A stretch of 64,000 nucleotides of DNA from Gigaspora margarita (Eukaryota > Glomeromycota > Glomeromycetes > Diversisporales > Gigasporaceae). The notes beneath the pieces were generated by a model that was not told the DNA's origin, did not search any database, and saw only the letters and a program-made list of their open reading frames with translations. Position numbers and translations under genes: made by a program. This document shows, piece after piece, positions 37,539 to 49,079 of the stretch (the first letter of the stretch is position 1; the number at the start of each line of letters is the position of its first letter). The stretch spans positions 1 to 64,000 of the forward strand of contig WTPW01000930.1 in the NCBI GenBank assembly GCA_009809945.1, in the 5' to 3' direction.

Positions 37539-39086
37539 TATTAGCAGATTTTTTGGAATTTACTATTAAAAATTTCAAAAATATTTAACCATGAATAACT
37601 TTTGATCCACTGGTCCATTTTTGATAAAACAATTACCAAAATATTTGTCTTGATGAGACAATTCTAATGAATCCAAAATCATTAAAACCTAATCATAAGA
37701 TCTGATGCCAGTAATGATTTGTTTACTTTAGATGTTTTAGAATTGGTCTAACCAATTCTAAAACGCTCTAAGTAACACAAATCTCTATTTTTTTTTTTTT
37801 TTTAATTTTCAGCAGTCTTGCCAGTACTTTTATTTTGTCAAATACATACACAAACCACAAATGTAGGGTATACTACTAAACTACTAATAAGTCTGACATC
37901 ATTCCTTCTTGGTAAACAAGAACAAATGCGACCTGCTATACTGACTTAAGCCAGAAAACTTTGTCAGACCGCCTACTTTTAAACCTTCTTCTCCTAGCTT
38001 CCTGGGTAGAAGAATTCTACTAGAAAAAAAAACTTATCACAAAAGAAAAAAAAAAGGAGAAGTAAACTAAATGGGGATAAACTACTACTACCTAAACGAA
38101 AAACCAAATACAATCAAAAAGGGAAAAAAAAAGAAGAAGAAAAAGGTAAAAGAGACGGTCTATGACAAAAGAAATTCACCTATAAGAGGCTAAAAGTAAA
38201 AATTATATAATACTACACAAAAAGCGATAGGTATTATATGTACAAAAAAGAAAAACCCATTAAGGGAAAAAACAAATCTAATAAACTACAGCTAAAAACA
38301 AAAACAAAATTTCATTTTTCCTCCATTTTATGTAATATTCTGTCTGATCTTGACCGGTCCGTAAGTTATACACGTGATATTTCTTGTTTACCTCGACAGG
38401 TCTGTGGTTTGGCTGAGGTAACAATCTGATATGGTAGCCGCATTCCCAATTTGGAAGAAGTAAACAATGCTAATCTTTTGGAGGGGGTAAGCCAAATCGC
38501 CCACTTTTGTTGAAATTTTGAAAAAGCCAAAGGAGCAAGAAAAGTACCAAGCAGTCCAACTTGTTTTGTGGGTTTAAAACCATGTAAGTTTTGCAGTCTA
38601 CAGAAAATTATACAGCTTCCACTAAGACTCAAACGAATTTGAACTTTGTGACAAAGACTTCCGGTTACAGCGTAACCAACTACTGTTCGATAGTTTTTGT
38701 GTTTTATACCAGGGAGCCCTAACCAAGAGCTTCTCTTTCAACTCTCTTTCAGTCATCCCAGAAAGAACTCTCATTCCCAGATACTCCAAAAGAAGGTTTG
38801 TATTAAAAAGTTGTATAATATCTATAGTATTTCTACAGTTTGGTCTTCTTGAAAAAATTGGTCCAGATGATCGTCAGAAAGAGTGAATGAATTTTTGTTG
38901 ACACAAATCTCTATTTACCTTGGAATTCTGTAATTTAATTTTAATGATTTTGGATTCATTATAATTGTCTTATTTGAGATGAACATTTTGGCAATTGTTT
39001 TGTCAAAAATGGACCAGTGGATCAAAAGTTATTTACTGTTAAATACTTATGAATTTTTTATAGTATATTCCAAAAATCTGCTGATA
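37539..39086. mobile_element. Foldback element split by a retroposon
   Basis: The left arm (37539-37740) and right arm (38917-39086) are inverted copies, from TATTAGCAGATTTTTTGGAAT through TTTTGATCCACTGGTCCATTTTT to AATCATTAAAA. The centre holds a small hairpin (GTTTTAGAATTGG/CCAATTCTAAAAC). The 1.11-kb retroposon entered the right half. The arms are related to the foldback at 55551-55989 (shared CTTGATCTACTGGTC-like and CCAAAATCATTAAAA words). Confidence 0.75.
37791..38900 (-). mobile_element. Retroposon of about 1.11 kb, same family as 12493-13582
   Basis: Perfect 16-bp direct repeats ACACAAATCTCTATTT (37775-37790 and 38901-38916) bracket the element, and a 13-base T run at its left end is the poly(A) tail read backward. 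Read on the minus strand it begins near CTCTTTCTGACGATCA, matching the head of the LINE-inserted copy. A tRNA-like stretch lies about 230 bp into it (near 38620-38700: box-A-like TAGTTGGTTACGC, box-B-like AGTTCAAATTC). Both copies encode the short peptide TPSKR in a similar setting. The target is the arm of a foldback element. Confidence 0.8.
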
Positions 39087-40189
39087 TAATAGAAAAGTTA
39101 TAATTTTACTAATTAAATTAACATTTATGCAATAATTAAAGTTGTTTAGAAGAATAAAATATACCTATTCTAAAAGTTATACAAATTGGATAACTTTTAA
39201 TTAGTACAGTTTTGCATTTTATATATTTACAAATATAGCTAAAAAGATTTGTAATTTTTTTGTATAAATGTAAACTAAAAAATTTATCAATAAAATATCA
39301 ACTAATTTATATAAAAATTTTAGAGTAGATGTATTTATCTCTTGAATTTTGTTTATCATTGCAAAAAATTGATTGATCTAGTATTATTTTACTTTTATAT
39401 ATAGCAATAATTAATGATTGTATATAAAAATTTTTTAAAAAAATTAATAATTTGTTATTTCAATATATAAAAGTCTAAGAAATCGATTTTTATGCAATAA
39501 AAAATGTTATTCAAATGAACAAAATACACTTATTCTAAAATTTTAATGAAAATCAGTTAACTTTTTATTAGTACAGTTTTTTATTTTTATATCTACAAAA
39601 ATTTTGGAATTTTTTTTGTAAATAAATAAAATAAAAGAGTATTGCTAATCTTAATAGGCTGTGAGATTCACAGCTCTGCAACTACCAATCAAAATTGTAG
39701 ACTTAGTATGATCTGCAAATTTTCTTTGTATAACAAAAACAAAATTTTTTATAAAAAAATCAAAAATTACTTATAACACAAATCTAGCTTATGAAACTAC
39801 TTTTTTTTATACAAAAAAAATTCTTTGCTAAATTTTACTACAAAGTTAGCTATTTATTATATCTCTAACCTTAACTCTAACTTAAATAGAAAACTTTTTT
39901 GAAACAGGAGTATGAATTTTATAGTTGCAAATTAAAGTAATTTTTAAAATAAAAGATATATTAATGAAATATTAACTTATTTATATAAAATTAAGAGTAA
40001 ACATATTTTGTTTTTCTGAACATTGGTTATTATTGCATAATAAGTGATTTGCTTAGTATTATTTTGACTTTTATATATATAATGATCAATAATTGTATAT
40101 AAAAATTTTTAAATTTTATTATAAAAAATTTTTATATATAATTATTAATAGTTGATATCATCAGAAAATTTTATATATAGATAAATATC

Positions 40190-40350
40190 AATATATAACA
40201 ATTAATCGATATATATCGATTAAAAATTAATGATATATATTGATAAACTAGTTATATATCGATATATATCTATAATCAATATATAGCATAAATAAATATA
40301 AATCATTATATATCCATTAATCGATTTTTATTGTATTTGTTAAAACCGAT
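40190..40350. repeat. Array of TATATATCGATATATA palindromes
   Basis: Overlapping words such as ATATATCGATTA, ATATCGATATATATC and AATCAATATATAG. A similar array lies at 42590-42745. Confidence 0.7.
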
Positions 40351-40439
40351 ATATAGCAATTAATAGAAATTAATTCTGAATCAGATTTTCACTTTGATGT
40401 ATCTTGTATTATGTAATATATTGGATCTATAGTAGTTTT

Positions 40440-41550
40440 TTTTTATTTATTTAGATTCTTGATCTTTTTTTTATTTAGATTCTTGATTATTTGATTTGAT
40501 TTTTTTCTTTTATATTTATTTTCTTTTATATTTATTTTTTTTGATTTTTTTTTTTTCATCGANNNNNNNNNNNNNNNNNNNNNNNNNNNNNNNNNNNNNN
40601 NNNNNNNNNNNNNNNNNNNNNNNNNNNNNNNNNNNNNNNNNNNNNNNNNNNNNNNNNNNNNNNNNNNNNNNNNNNNNNNNNNNNNNNNNNNNNNNNNNNN
40701 NNNNNNNNNNNNNNNNNNNNNNNNNNNNNNNNNNNATTTTTGATTTTTTTCTTTATATTTATTTAGTTTTTTTTGTCGACTTTTGATTATTTTTTTTGTC
40801 AATTTTGTATTTTTTTTCTTTTTCACGTGCAAATAGATCTACCAGATTTGAATTTTTTTATTTTGATCTTTTGATTTTATTTTTTTATATTTTTTTTCAC
40901 TTCGATATTTTTTATATATATTTTGTTTTGAACTTTTTTTTTATATTTATTTATTTTTTTTACTATATTTATTTTTTTTTGTATTTATTCTTTTTCGTAT
41001 TTACTTAATTATTTCTTTATTTTTTCTTTTTTTTTCTTTAGAAACTTAATCTTGAATACGTAGAAGACCCCAAGCAGATTAGAAGAATTGTAGAATAGAG
41101 ATTTTTTACCTGCCTTACTCGTTTTTGGGAATGGTGAATTGTTATTGGCGAGAAAGGTAGAAGACCCCAAGCAGATTAGAGAAATTGTGGAGTAGAAATT
41201 TCCTATATGCCTTACAGAAGTACATTCGTTTTTGAGAATAGTGAGGCGAGAAAGTAGATTATAAGAATCTACATAAAGATAAGTATTTTTTTCAGTATGT
41301 TTTTTCTTTTTTTTTATTACAACTGATACTAATACATTTTTGTGGCATTTTTCAGTATTTGATATTATTCTTGTGGTGAAGTAATGCTCATTCTTGCGGT
41401 GAAGTGATGCCATTCTTGTGGTGAAGTCACAGCATTCTTGTAGTGAAATAACAGCATTCTTGTAGTGAAATAATGACATTCTTGTGGGGAAGTAACAGCA
41501 TTCTTGTAGTAAAGTGATGACATTCTTGCAAAGTAATAGCATTTTACTTT
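40440..41550 (+). repeat. T-rich block followed by a 22-bp minisatellite
   Basis: Nearly pure T/A from 40440 to 41040 (with a gap inside) is followed by a duplicated GTAGAAGACCCCAAGCAGATTA segment (41059 and 41156). About eight copies of CATTCTTGTAGTGAAATAACAG-like 22-base units follow at 41380-41535. The long minus frame here follows the repeat and is not a gene. Confidence 0.75.
40563..40735. other. Assembly gap (N run)
   Basis: Unsequenced bases within a T-rich low-complexity block. Confidence 1.
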
Positions 41551-42782
41551 TGCTGTTTTGTTGATATCATTTAAGAGATTTTAGACTCTTGACGTTCTTG
41601 TTGGTAAATAAGTCTACTTCTTGTGGTTTTTTTTTTGTTAGGTAAGTCGCTTTGGTGTCATCATCATCATCATCTTTAAAGCCTTTGAATATACCTTCAC
41701 TACCTTAGTATCATTATCATTGGTAGGTTTTATTGCTTAGTAACTTCGATTTTTGGGCTTTTGGTACTTTTCTCAAGTATAATAGAAGGAACTTTGGTAA
41801 AAGTTTGTTGTGGTTTAATTGATTTTCATCTTTGGGAAGATTTTGGGGATTTTTTTCTTTTCTGTATTGTATTTAGTTGCTACTTTTTGTTGCTATTATT
41901 TGTATTTAGAAGTTGGGCTGATTATTATTAATGGTTTGGATTTACTATTTTGTGCTAACTTTAGTACGTTTTGCAAAATACATAAAAAATCCAAAAAATT
42001 AAAAAACTCAATTTTTTTATATACAAAAATCTGATAAATCTTCAAAAATTGTTTAGCAAAATTTTTTTTTATATTAATAATAAAATTATTAAGAAAAAAA
42101 ATTTTTAATAATCTTAATTTTTGTATAAAAATGCCCATACTAAGTTTAGTACATTTCCATCTGTATTTTTATTATAAAATTACTAGTAATTTTTAATTGT
42201 GGCTTAGCACAAAAAATTTTTTCTAAAAAAAGACCGTTTTAGAAAAAAATCATATAAAATCAAAAATAAGATTTAAAGTTATTAAACTTTTTAGATATAA
42301 TACTCCATATCTAACAAATTATAAAGAGTTATTAAAATCATAATTAATAATTAAAATTAGCAGATAATTAGGTTTAAAAAGTGTCTATATTTAGTACTTT
42401 GTACTAAATATAGACGGGTAAATCCTATCTATTAAAAATAAACTTGTATATAGCATAAATATGTATCATGGCTTATAAATAAATTTTAATTTTAATAGTA
42501 TAATTATTGTATAATCAGACAGATATATCATGATGCAGATGCATTATAGCATTAGTTTTGTATATTGATTAAATATTGATTATTAACTATCATAGATATA
42601 TATTGATTATAATCACTATTAATATATTGGTTATATATCGATTATTAACAATATATATCAATTATAATCACTATCAATAAAACACGGTAGGTGTGTTGGG
42701 TATCGATATATATCTTAATAGTTAGTAATCGATATATATCTATATATAAAATTTGCTGATAATATATAGAAGTCAAAATAAT

Positions 42783-43726
42783 GAGAGAGTGGTAACTTAG
42801 GAAAGTTGGTAAGTTGTCACCCCCAAGCAGCAGGTCTAGGGTTCAAATCCTACTAGCGATGCTTTGAAAAATAGGCCTGTGTTCCAGTATCTGTTTCTTG
42901 TTGATTAGTTGCTTGGTATACTATCTTGAATAGGAGCTTCAGCACACAAAATTCAAGAAACCAGAGAAATAGAACCCCGTTTGGCAAGTCCCGATTAAGG
43001 AGGTAGCAAAGATCTTTAATGGTGCTACCAAAACCAGAGAATTGGAAACCAGAGCTAGAATACCAGATGAAGAAAGACCTTTAGAGATGGGAGCCACCAA
43101 CCTGGCCAGCAGAGTCGCACTGGAGGAAAAGAATCTATGCGATAGAAGTAGTTACCAATAGAAGAAAGAACCATAGTGGCACCTAATGCTGGATGGATTG
43201 ATCCTTCCGAGCCAACTGGATTAGAAGTTTGGGAAGTCAGTATAAGGACTAGTAGTACAGTAGAGGTGGGTGCTATGGCTGGAGTGAACCTTACAAGGTC
43301 AAGAAATAGGTATTGGTAAGAAGACAGGGGTAACCTTGTCTTGCAAGTATTGGTCTCAGCTATAGCAACAATTGCCGAAGTGTAGATAATACCTGGGAGA
43401 GACTGCTCTACCAAGTTTCCTGCAAGAATAAAGTAATTCTAAAAGCCAAGGCAGTAAATAATCTAGGGCCTGAACTGACTGTATAAATAACGTGAATACT
43501 AGTAAAACAGTTGAAATTAGTTAAGAAGTGAAAGATCAGAGAGTTTAAATAGACAATTTCCATAGTTGGGTTGCAGGTATAGCATCTAGTATAGAACCTT
43601 TGAGTGAACTATTTAAATTAGACACCAAAAGTGTATGTGTGGCTAGTTGTACTCGTATCCAAGTATAATTTCCTAATATGTAAACTGAATAAACCCTTTG
43701 CCCCAAGTAGGCACTTTAAAAAAAAA
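42783..43726 (+). mobile_element. tRNA-headed SINE-like element, long copy
   Basis: The 13-bp repeat AAGTCAAAATAAT occurs at 42770-42782 and 43727-43739, directly flanking the element. The head (about 42785-42862) has an A-box-like TAACTTAGGAAAGTTGG and a B box GGGTTCAAATCC, and the 3' end is an A tract. At 944 bp it is twice as long as the 29.8-kb relative, with an extra middle (about 43000-43440) that also appears in degenerate form at 3.9-4.5 kb. Confidence 0.85.
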
Positions 43727-44539
43727 AAGTCAAAATAATACTAAGCAAATTAATTATTATGCAATTATAAATATGTTCAGGAGAACAAAATATATTTACT
43801 TTAAAATTTTTTATAAATCAATTGATATTTTATTAATACCTTTTTTTATTGGGTGTTATTTTATAGAGACATGTCACTATGGTCACCCTATGATTAGCCA
43901 ATCAACTTTGATCATGTGTGCTATATGCTCATATTAAGCATGTGATACATATAATCAAATTCAATTAGTCAATTACATACACTTAAATTTATTAAAAAAA
44001 TTTATTAAAAAGATGCTAAAACTGGGTTTAATATATTATTTTTTTTTAATTAATTAAATTTTTTTAATTTTTTTTAATTTATTTTTATTAATTAGTATTA
44101 TTTTTTTTAGAATTAAGAAAACAAAATGGGATCAAAAAGAAAAAAAAACAAAAATAGTTAACAAAAACAAGAAAAAAAAAGTGAATAGCAAAAAATTATG
44201 ATGAAAACAAAAACAAAAACAGACTAAAATTAGACTAGAAACCAAGCAACAAAACTAAAACAAACAAAAACTCCCAAGGTCCCTTCTATCAATTCTGTAA
44301 GGCACAAAATGAGTCAAGAAAGATTAATATCATTCTCTAATTAGTTTTATTTTAACAACTCCAATTATAATAACTCCAATAATAATGGCTAAGAACAATA
44401 AAATATATTTTAAAAAAAACATTAATGACAAAAAAAAGAAATAAACAAAAAAATATAAGAAACCTACTACTGACTTTAGTAAAAATGGGTTTATAAACCT
44501 TTCTATTTTTATTATAAATTCCAAATGAAAAATACCTAA

Positions 44540-44690
44540 GGGCCATGTCATTAATCATCTGATTATTTTTTATTAGAGGCCTACCCCCTTCTCCCTTCCT
44601 TAATATAAATTTGGTCAGGTTCATATATATAATTTCAATATTTTTTACCCCCTCCTCTTCTAAAAAATCATCTGATTTTTGTCACTCCTC
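44540..44690. mobile_element. Harbinger-like MITE, copy 1
   Basis: A 151-bp unit from GGGCCATGTCATTAATCA to TTTTTGTCACTCCTC, flanked by TAA on both sides (44537-44539, 44691-44693). The ends are imperfect inverted repeats. It is matched along its length by 46618-46769. Confidence 0.65.
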
Positions 44691-44885
44691 TAAAGAAAAA
44701 AGTTAGTTTCAATAATTAAACAAAAAAAAAGCAAGAAAAAACTTACTTAAAGATGTTACTGTTTCACTTTATATCCAATTGCTGTTTCTAAACAAAAATA
44801 ATATCAAGTTTAGCAATACCAATAATGAACTATATATATATATATATAAAGGATTAGCTTAAAAAAAAACCTGACAAAAAAGTAG

Positions 44886-44919
<34 letters not shown>

Positions 44920-45050
44920 AAAAAAAAAAAAAAAAAAAAACAAAAAACTAAAAGAAAACTAAAAAAAAAAAAAACAAAAAAACAAAAAAAGAAGAAAAAT
45001 AAAAAAACTAAAACTAAAAAAAAAAAGAATATAATAAAAAAAAAGATCAA
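44886..45050. repeat. A-rich simple repeat
   Basis: Long A runs broken by single C or G (AAAAAAAAACAAAAAAA). Open frames across it are artefacts. Confidence 0.95.
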
Positions 45051-45275
45051 GTACTCAACTATTAGTGCTTGTAATAGTTTGTATACTTATAGTTTCTGGC
45101 AATTTGGAAGTAAAAATTTAAAAGAAATTAATAGAATTTGTTTATTAGAGTTTATAAACAATTTCAAACTGCCAAAAAAACCTTTTGAAGTTAAGTGCTC
45201 CTGTTATAAGCTACTCCAAACTGTCAAATCAGCACAAAAAAAATTTAGTTAAAAAAATTAAAAAAAAAGGCAATT

Positions 45276-45520
45276 ACTATTTGTACACTAGTGTATAAAC
45301 ACAGGTACATATGATAGCTTAAAATTTTGCTTATAAAACCACTCTTCAGGCTCTAACAAAAAATATTCCTTGCAAAATTTTATTATAAACTATAACACCT
45401 TCCAATCCCAAAGCTCACCCTAACCCTAACCTTAAATCGGGTTTAATTTTGGCTATATTACACAGATTTGCAAATTAATTAATTAGTACCTGTGTACATA
45501 CACGTAGTGTACAAATAGTT
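45276..45520. mobile_element. MITE with telomere-like interior
   Basis: The ends ACTATTTGTACACTAGTGTA and (inward) ACTATTTGTACACTACGTGT are inverted and extend to ACACAGGTAC. The interior contains CACCCTAACCCTAACC and a CCTTGCAAAATTTTATTATA block that recurs at about 46590, 39820 and 54515. Confidence 0.7.
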
Positions 45521-46617
45521 TTTTCCAAAAAAAAAAATTAAAAAAAAACTTTCTAGTAAATATTTTCAAAACTAATATAACATTTGCACCTGTGTTTTGT
45601 GCCATATAAAATTATAGCCTTTTAAAATACAATAAAGCCCTAGAGAAATATCAAAACACTAGACAAAAAGCAAAGACAGCTTCAAAGCAACCATGATATT
45701 CTACTAGCAACAACTTCAAAATGACTCTGGTCTAAAAAAAAAGAAAGAAGAAAAAAAAAGAAAAAGATAAGAAAAAAGAAAACAAAAAAAATCCTACAGA
45801 AAAAAAGTGGCTTCAAAACAATAATGGCACAACTCTGGCCTAGAAGAAGAAGAAAAAAAAAACAAAAATCATCAAAAGATAAACATTGTTTATTTATGAT
45901 CATCAATCTCAAAATAATTGGTCAATCATATAAGAGCCACTATGGTAACAGGTTACCATTTTCTTTTTGTTTTTTTTTATTTTATATTTCTTCAAAAAGA
46001 AATTTCTAATTTTTTTTAGCTATATTTGTTAATACATAAAATGAAAAACTGTACTATTAAAAAAGTTATCAGATTTGTACAAAAATTTTAGAATATATAT
46101 ATTTATTTTTGCATACAAATTTATTTATTATATAAAGTTGATTTAATTAGTAAAATTATGGTTTACCTATATAACAACTATCTATAATCATATATAAAAT
46201 TTTTAAAATACCTCTATTAAATTACCTTTTTATATCAATTATAATTTGCACTTTTATAGAAGTAACTTTTATATAGTTACACTTCTTTATAATTAATATA
46301 TTGGTATATGTCCAACTGTGTAATTATATAGGAGGATAACTGTATTGAAAAAATATTGCAAAATATTGCAAAAAATTGCAAATTTATATGATAATATATA
46401 AAATAAGAGTTTTACTAAAACACACCTATAGTGTTTTACACCATGTTATACAAAACTATTAGAATAGCCAATCAAAATTTAAGATCAGGTGTAAAATAAA
46501 ATTTTGTTTTTTTGTTTATTTTTTTTAATAAAAAACATTCAAAACTCAAAATTTTGCTTATAAAACCAACTTTGAGCTTTAATAAAAAAATTCCTTGCTA
46601 AATTTTGTATATACTAA

Positions 46618-46769
46618 GGGCCATGTCATTAATCACCTGATTATTTTTTATTAGAGTCCTATTCCCCCCCCCCCCTCTTTAATATAAATTTGGTCAGGTT
46701 CCTATATATAATTTCAACATTTTTTACCCCCCCTCCCTCTAAAAAATCACCTAATTTTTGTCACTCCCC
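46618..46769. mobile_element. Harbinger-like MITE, copy 2
   Basis: 152-bp partner of 44540-44690, again flanked by TAA (46615-46617, 46770-46772). It includes a run of 14 C. It lies 10 bp to the left of the hAT target duplication at 46780. Confidence 0.7.
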
Positions 46770-46787
46770 TAATGCTCTGATAAAATC

Positions 46788-48306
46788 TAGGGATATTAAA
46801 ATGCTTATATAAACTCTGCTCAAGCAGGTTCCAAGCACAAACTTTTACAGTTTGCTTATAAATTTTTTAAGCACTGCTTAAAAGCAAATATGTTTTAATG
46901 CTTCAAACCTGCTTAAAGCAATTATGCTTCAAATTTGCTCAAAAAGCAAATATAATTTAAATTAGTTTAATTAAATTTGTTCAAAGCAAATATGCTTCAA
47001 ATAAATTCTAAGAATACATATTTATTGGCTTTATCTGTTAATAATTTAACAATTAAATTTTTGTTACGATAGCTATAGAAGTTAATTATTGGTTCTCATA
47101 ACCCAACTAGATCAAATTTTAAAAATTTTAATAAATAATTTTTTATATGTTTTAATAACTTCTGAATAATTACAATTCTGAAAATCACAATCTTGTAAAT
47201 ACATAATTCTGAATATATCAAATGCCAAATTAAAATCAAAATAACTATAATACCGTAGGTTCCCGAAAATAAGCTACCATTTTTTTTGCGATTTTAAGTA
47301 AAAAAAACGGGGGGTAGCTTATTTTCGGGTGAAAGAGGTTTTTAGCGATCGTAAGTAGTCGTTACATAGTAAAGTCTAAATTTTACTATGTAAATCGATC
47401 AAAATCGCTTAAGTAAACTTATTAAGAAGATCAAAATGCATATACTGCGAAATTTTCATGCGAAACGGAGAACTTTTTATTATTTGAGTTTTAATTTTTA
47501 CGTTCGTCGTATATATTTTTAAAAAATTTTTAATTTTTCCGTCGAANGTAAAAATTAAAACTCAAATAATAAAAAGTTCTCCTATTTGCATAAAAATTTC
47601 AGAGTTTATGCGTTGTGATCTCCTGATTAAGTTTACTTAAGCGATTATGAACGATTTGCATAGTAAAATTTAGCCTTTACTATGTAGCGACCATCATCGA
47701 TCATGGGGGTAGCTTATTTTCGGGTGAAAGAGGTTTTTACGTTTTTGGAATTAAACAGGGGGGGTAGCTTATTTTCGGGTAGCTTATTTTCGGGAATATA
47801 CGGTACTGCTAATATCTAACTTTATATTAACTTAGTTTTTATTCTAACTCTAATAAAACTTAGAATTATTATTTCAAAATAATATTTATATATATAAGAT
47901 TTAATTCTTCGAAATTATAATTTTTTGAGTTTTTTTTTAAATATAAATTTTAAATTAATAATATGTTGGTATAATTGTTCTTTTAAAATTTTATATATTG
48001 GGCTATAGTACTATTGGAATTTAGTTTTTTGGTATTTTTAAAGAATTTTAATAAAAACCAGTTTTAATTTGTTTTAGTATCAAAGTAAGAATGCTTCAAG
48101 TATAAACTAAATTGCTTGAGCAATTTGATATTTTTATTATCAAGTTACTTATATAAAGCATGCTTGTATAAGCATGCTTATATAAATTTGCTTATGTAAG
48201 CATGCTTATATTAACTGGTTTGTAAAAACCAGTTCAGTCTGCTTTGGTATCCAAGCAGGTATGTTTCAAGCATAAACCAGACTGCTTGAGCAATTTAACA
48301 TCCCTA
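46788..48306. mobile_element. Non-autonomous hAT element with 8-bp TSD
   Basis: The ends are TAGGGATATTAAAATGC and ..AATTTAACATCCCTA, the TAGGGATGTTAA type of hAT terminus, flanked by a perfect 8-bp duplication ATAAAATC (46780-46787, 48307-48314). The interior is filled with variants of short self-complementary words (AAGCATGCTT, TTGCTCAAGC, TTATATAAGC). Without the nested 555-bp MITE it is about 0.96 kb. It carries no transposase. Confidence 0.85.
47251..47805. mobile_element. TIR foldback MITE with TACCGTA..CCCGAAAATAAGC ends
   Basis: Inverted ends TACCGTA(GG/TA)TTCCC-GAAAATAAGCTACC, beginning and ending in TA, enclose an internal palindrome (about 47346-47702). Extra copies of GGTAGCTTATTTTCGGG lie inside both ends. 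It is nested in the hAT element at 46788-48306, and the TA dinucleotide ends fit a Tc1/mariner-type origin (inference). One N lies in the centre. Confidence 0.8.
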
Positions 48307-49079
48307 ATAAAATCCCAGGCCTCACCCTAACTCTAAAGTAATCAAAATTTATTTTTTGTTTTATAAAATTTATTTTTTTGTTTTTGTTACACAGATTTGC
48401 AAATCTAATTTACATATAGTAGTAAAATACCATAAGTGCATTTTATAATAATTGTAAAATAATACCTTTTGTGACCATGGAGAAGAATAATTAGATAGAG
48501 GTTGTATTTTTTATTCGCCTATTTTGCAATATTTTGCAATAGATTTCAAAATATTTCAAATTTTATTTCAAAATATTTTGAAAGATTTTTTTTAAAATAT
48601 AGTGCATTAATTACAATTCTTTTAAATAATTTTGTTATGCAATTTTTTTTAAAAGATTTTGTATATTTTTTTTTGCTAATGTACTTTTTGCATATCTATA
48701 TCCTTCTATATTGCTATAGTATGGGACTCTTAAAGGTTTTCAAACTTTAAAAGCTAATTACATTTAATATAAAATTAACATAAAAAAAAAAAAGGGCCAC
48801 TATTTTGTAGTTTTACTAATTTCTACAACTTAGCAGCTCTATTTTTTTTAAAACTTATTATATATTTTTAATTTATAGGAGTTTAAAAGTATGGTAGTTT
48901 TATATGAAATGTAAAAAATGGAACAAGTCACATGTTTTAGCTTACTGCTATTGGTTAATTTTAAAATATTTTAAAATTAATTTTAAAAAATAATTTCAAA
49001 AAAATAATTTTTAACCAATCAAAATGCAAAATTTCAAAAAACATTAAATTTTTATTATAAATTTTTTATGATTTCAGTT

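Larger units (their letters stand above)
39096..46172. repeat. Long inverted repeat pair around a nested repeat region
   Basis: ATAATTTTACTAATTAAATTAAC..ATTCTAAAA..GATAACTTTTAATTAGTACAGTTTT at 39096-39220 recurs inverted at 46020-46165. A further inverted pair (about 40000-40100 versus 42760-42782 plus 43740-43850) is split by the SINE. Arrays of ATCGATATATATCGAT-like words flank the centre (40190-40330 and 42590-42745). Possible composite transposon; the boundaries are not proven. Confidence 0.4.

Noticed and set aside
38366-38632. 88-codon minus frame
   Set aside because: Inside the 1.11-kb retroposon. The partial match to the other copy is at DNA level and that copy has stops.
40443-40832. 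Lys-rich and Phe-rich frames on both strands
   Set aside because: Low-complexity sequence around an N gap.
41009-41542. 177-codon minus-strand open frame
   Set aside because: It follows the 22-bp minisatellite (repeated LLQEC/TTRM motifs). No real domain.
42790-42862. Functional tRNA gene
   Set aside because: The B box is good but stems are poorly paired as read, and the segment is joined to a SINE body with a target duplication.
43055-43414. 119-codon minus frame
   Set aside because: It lies antisense within the SINE-like element, with no domain and no codon signal beyond its GC content.
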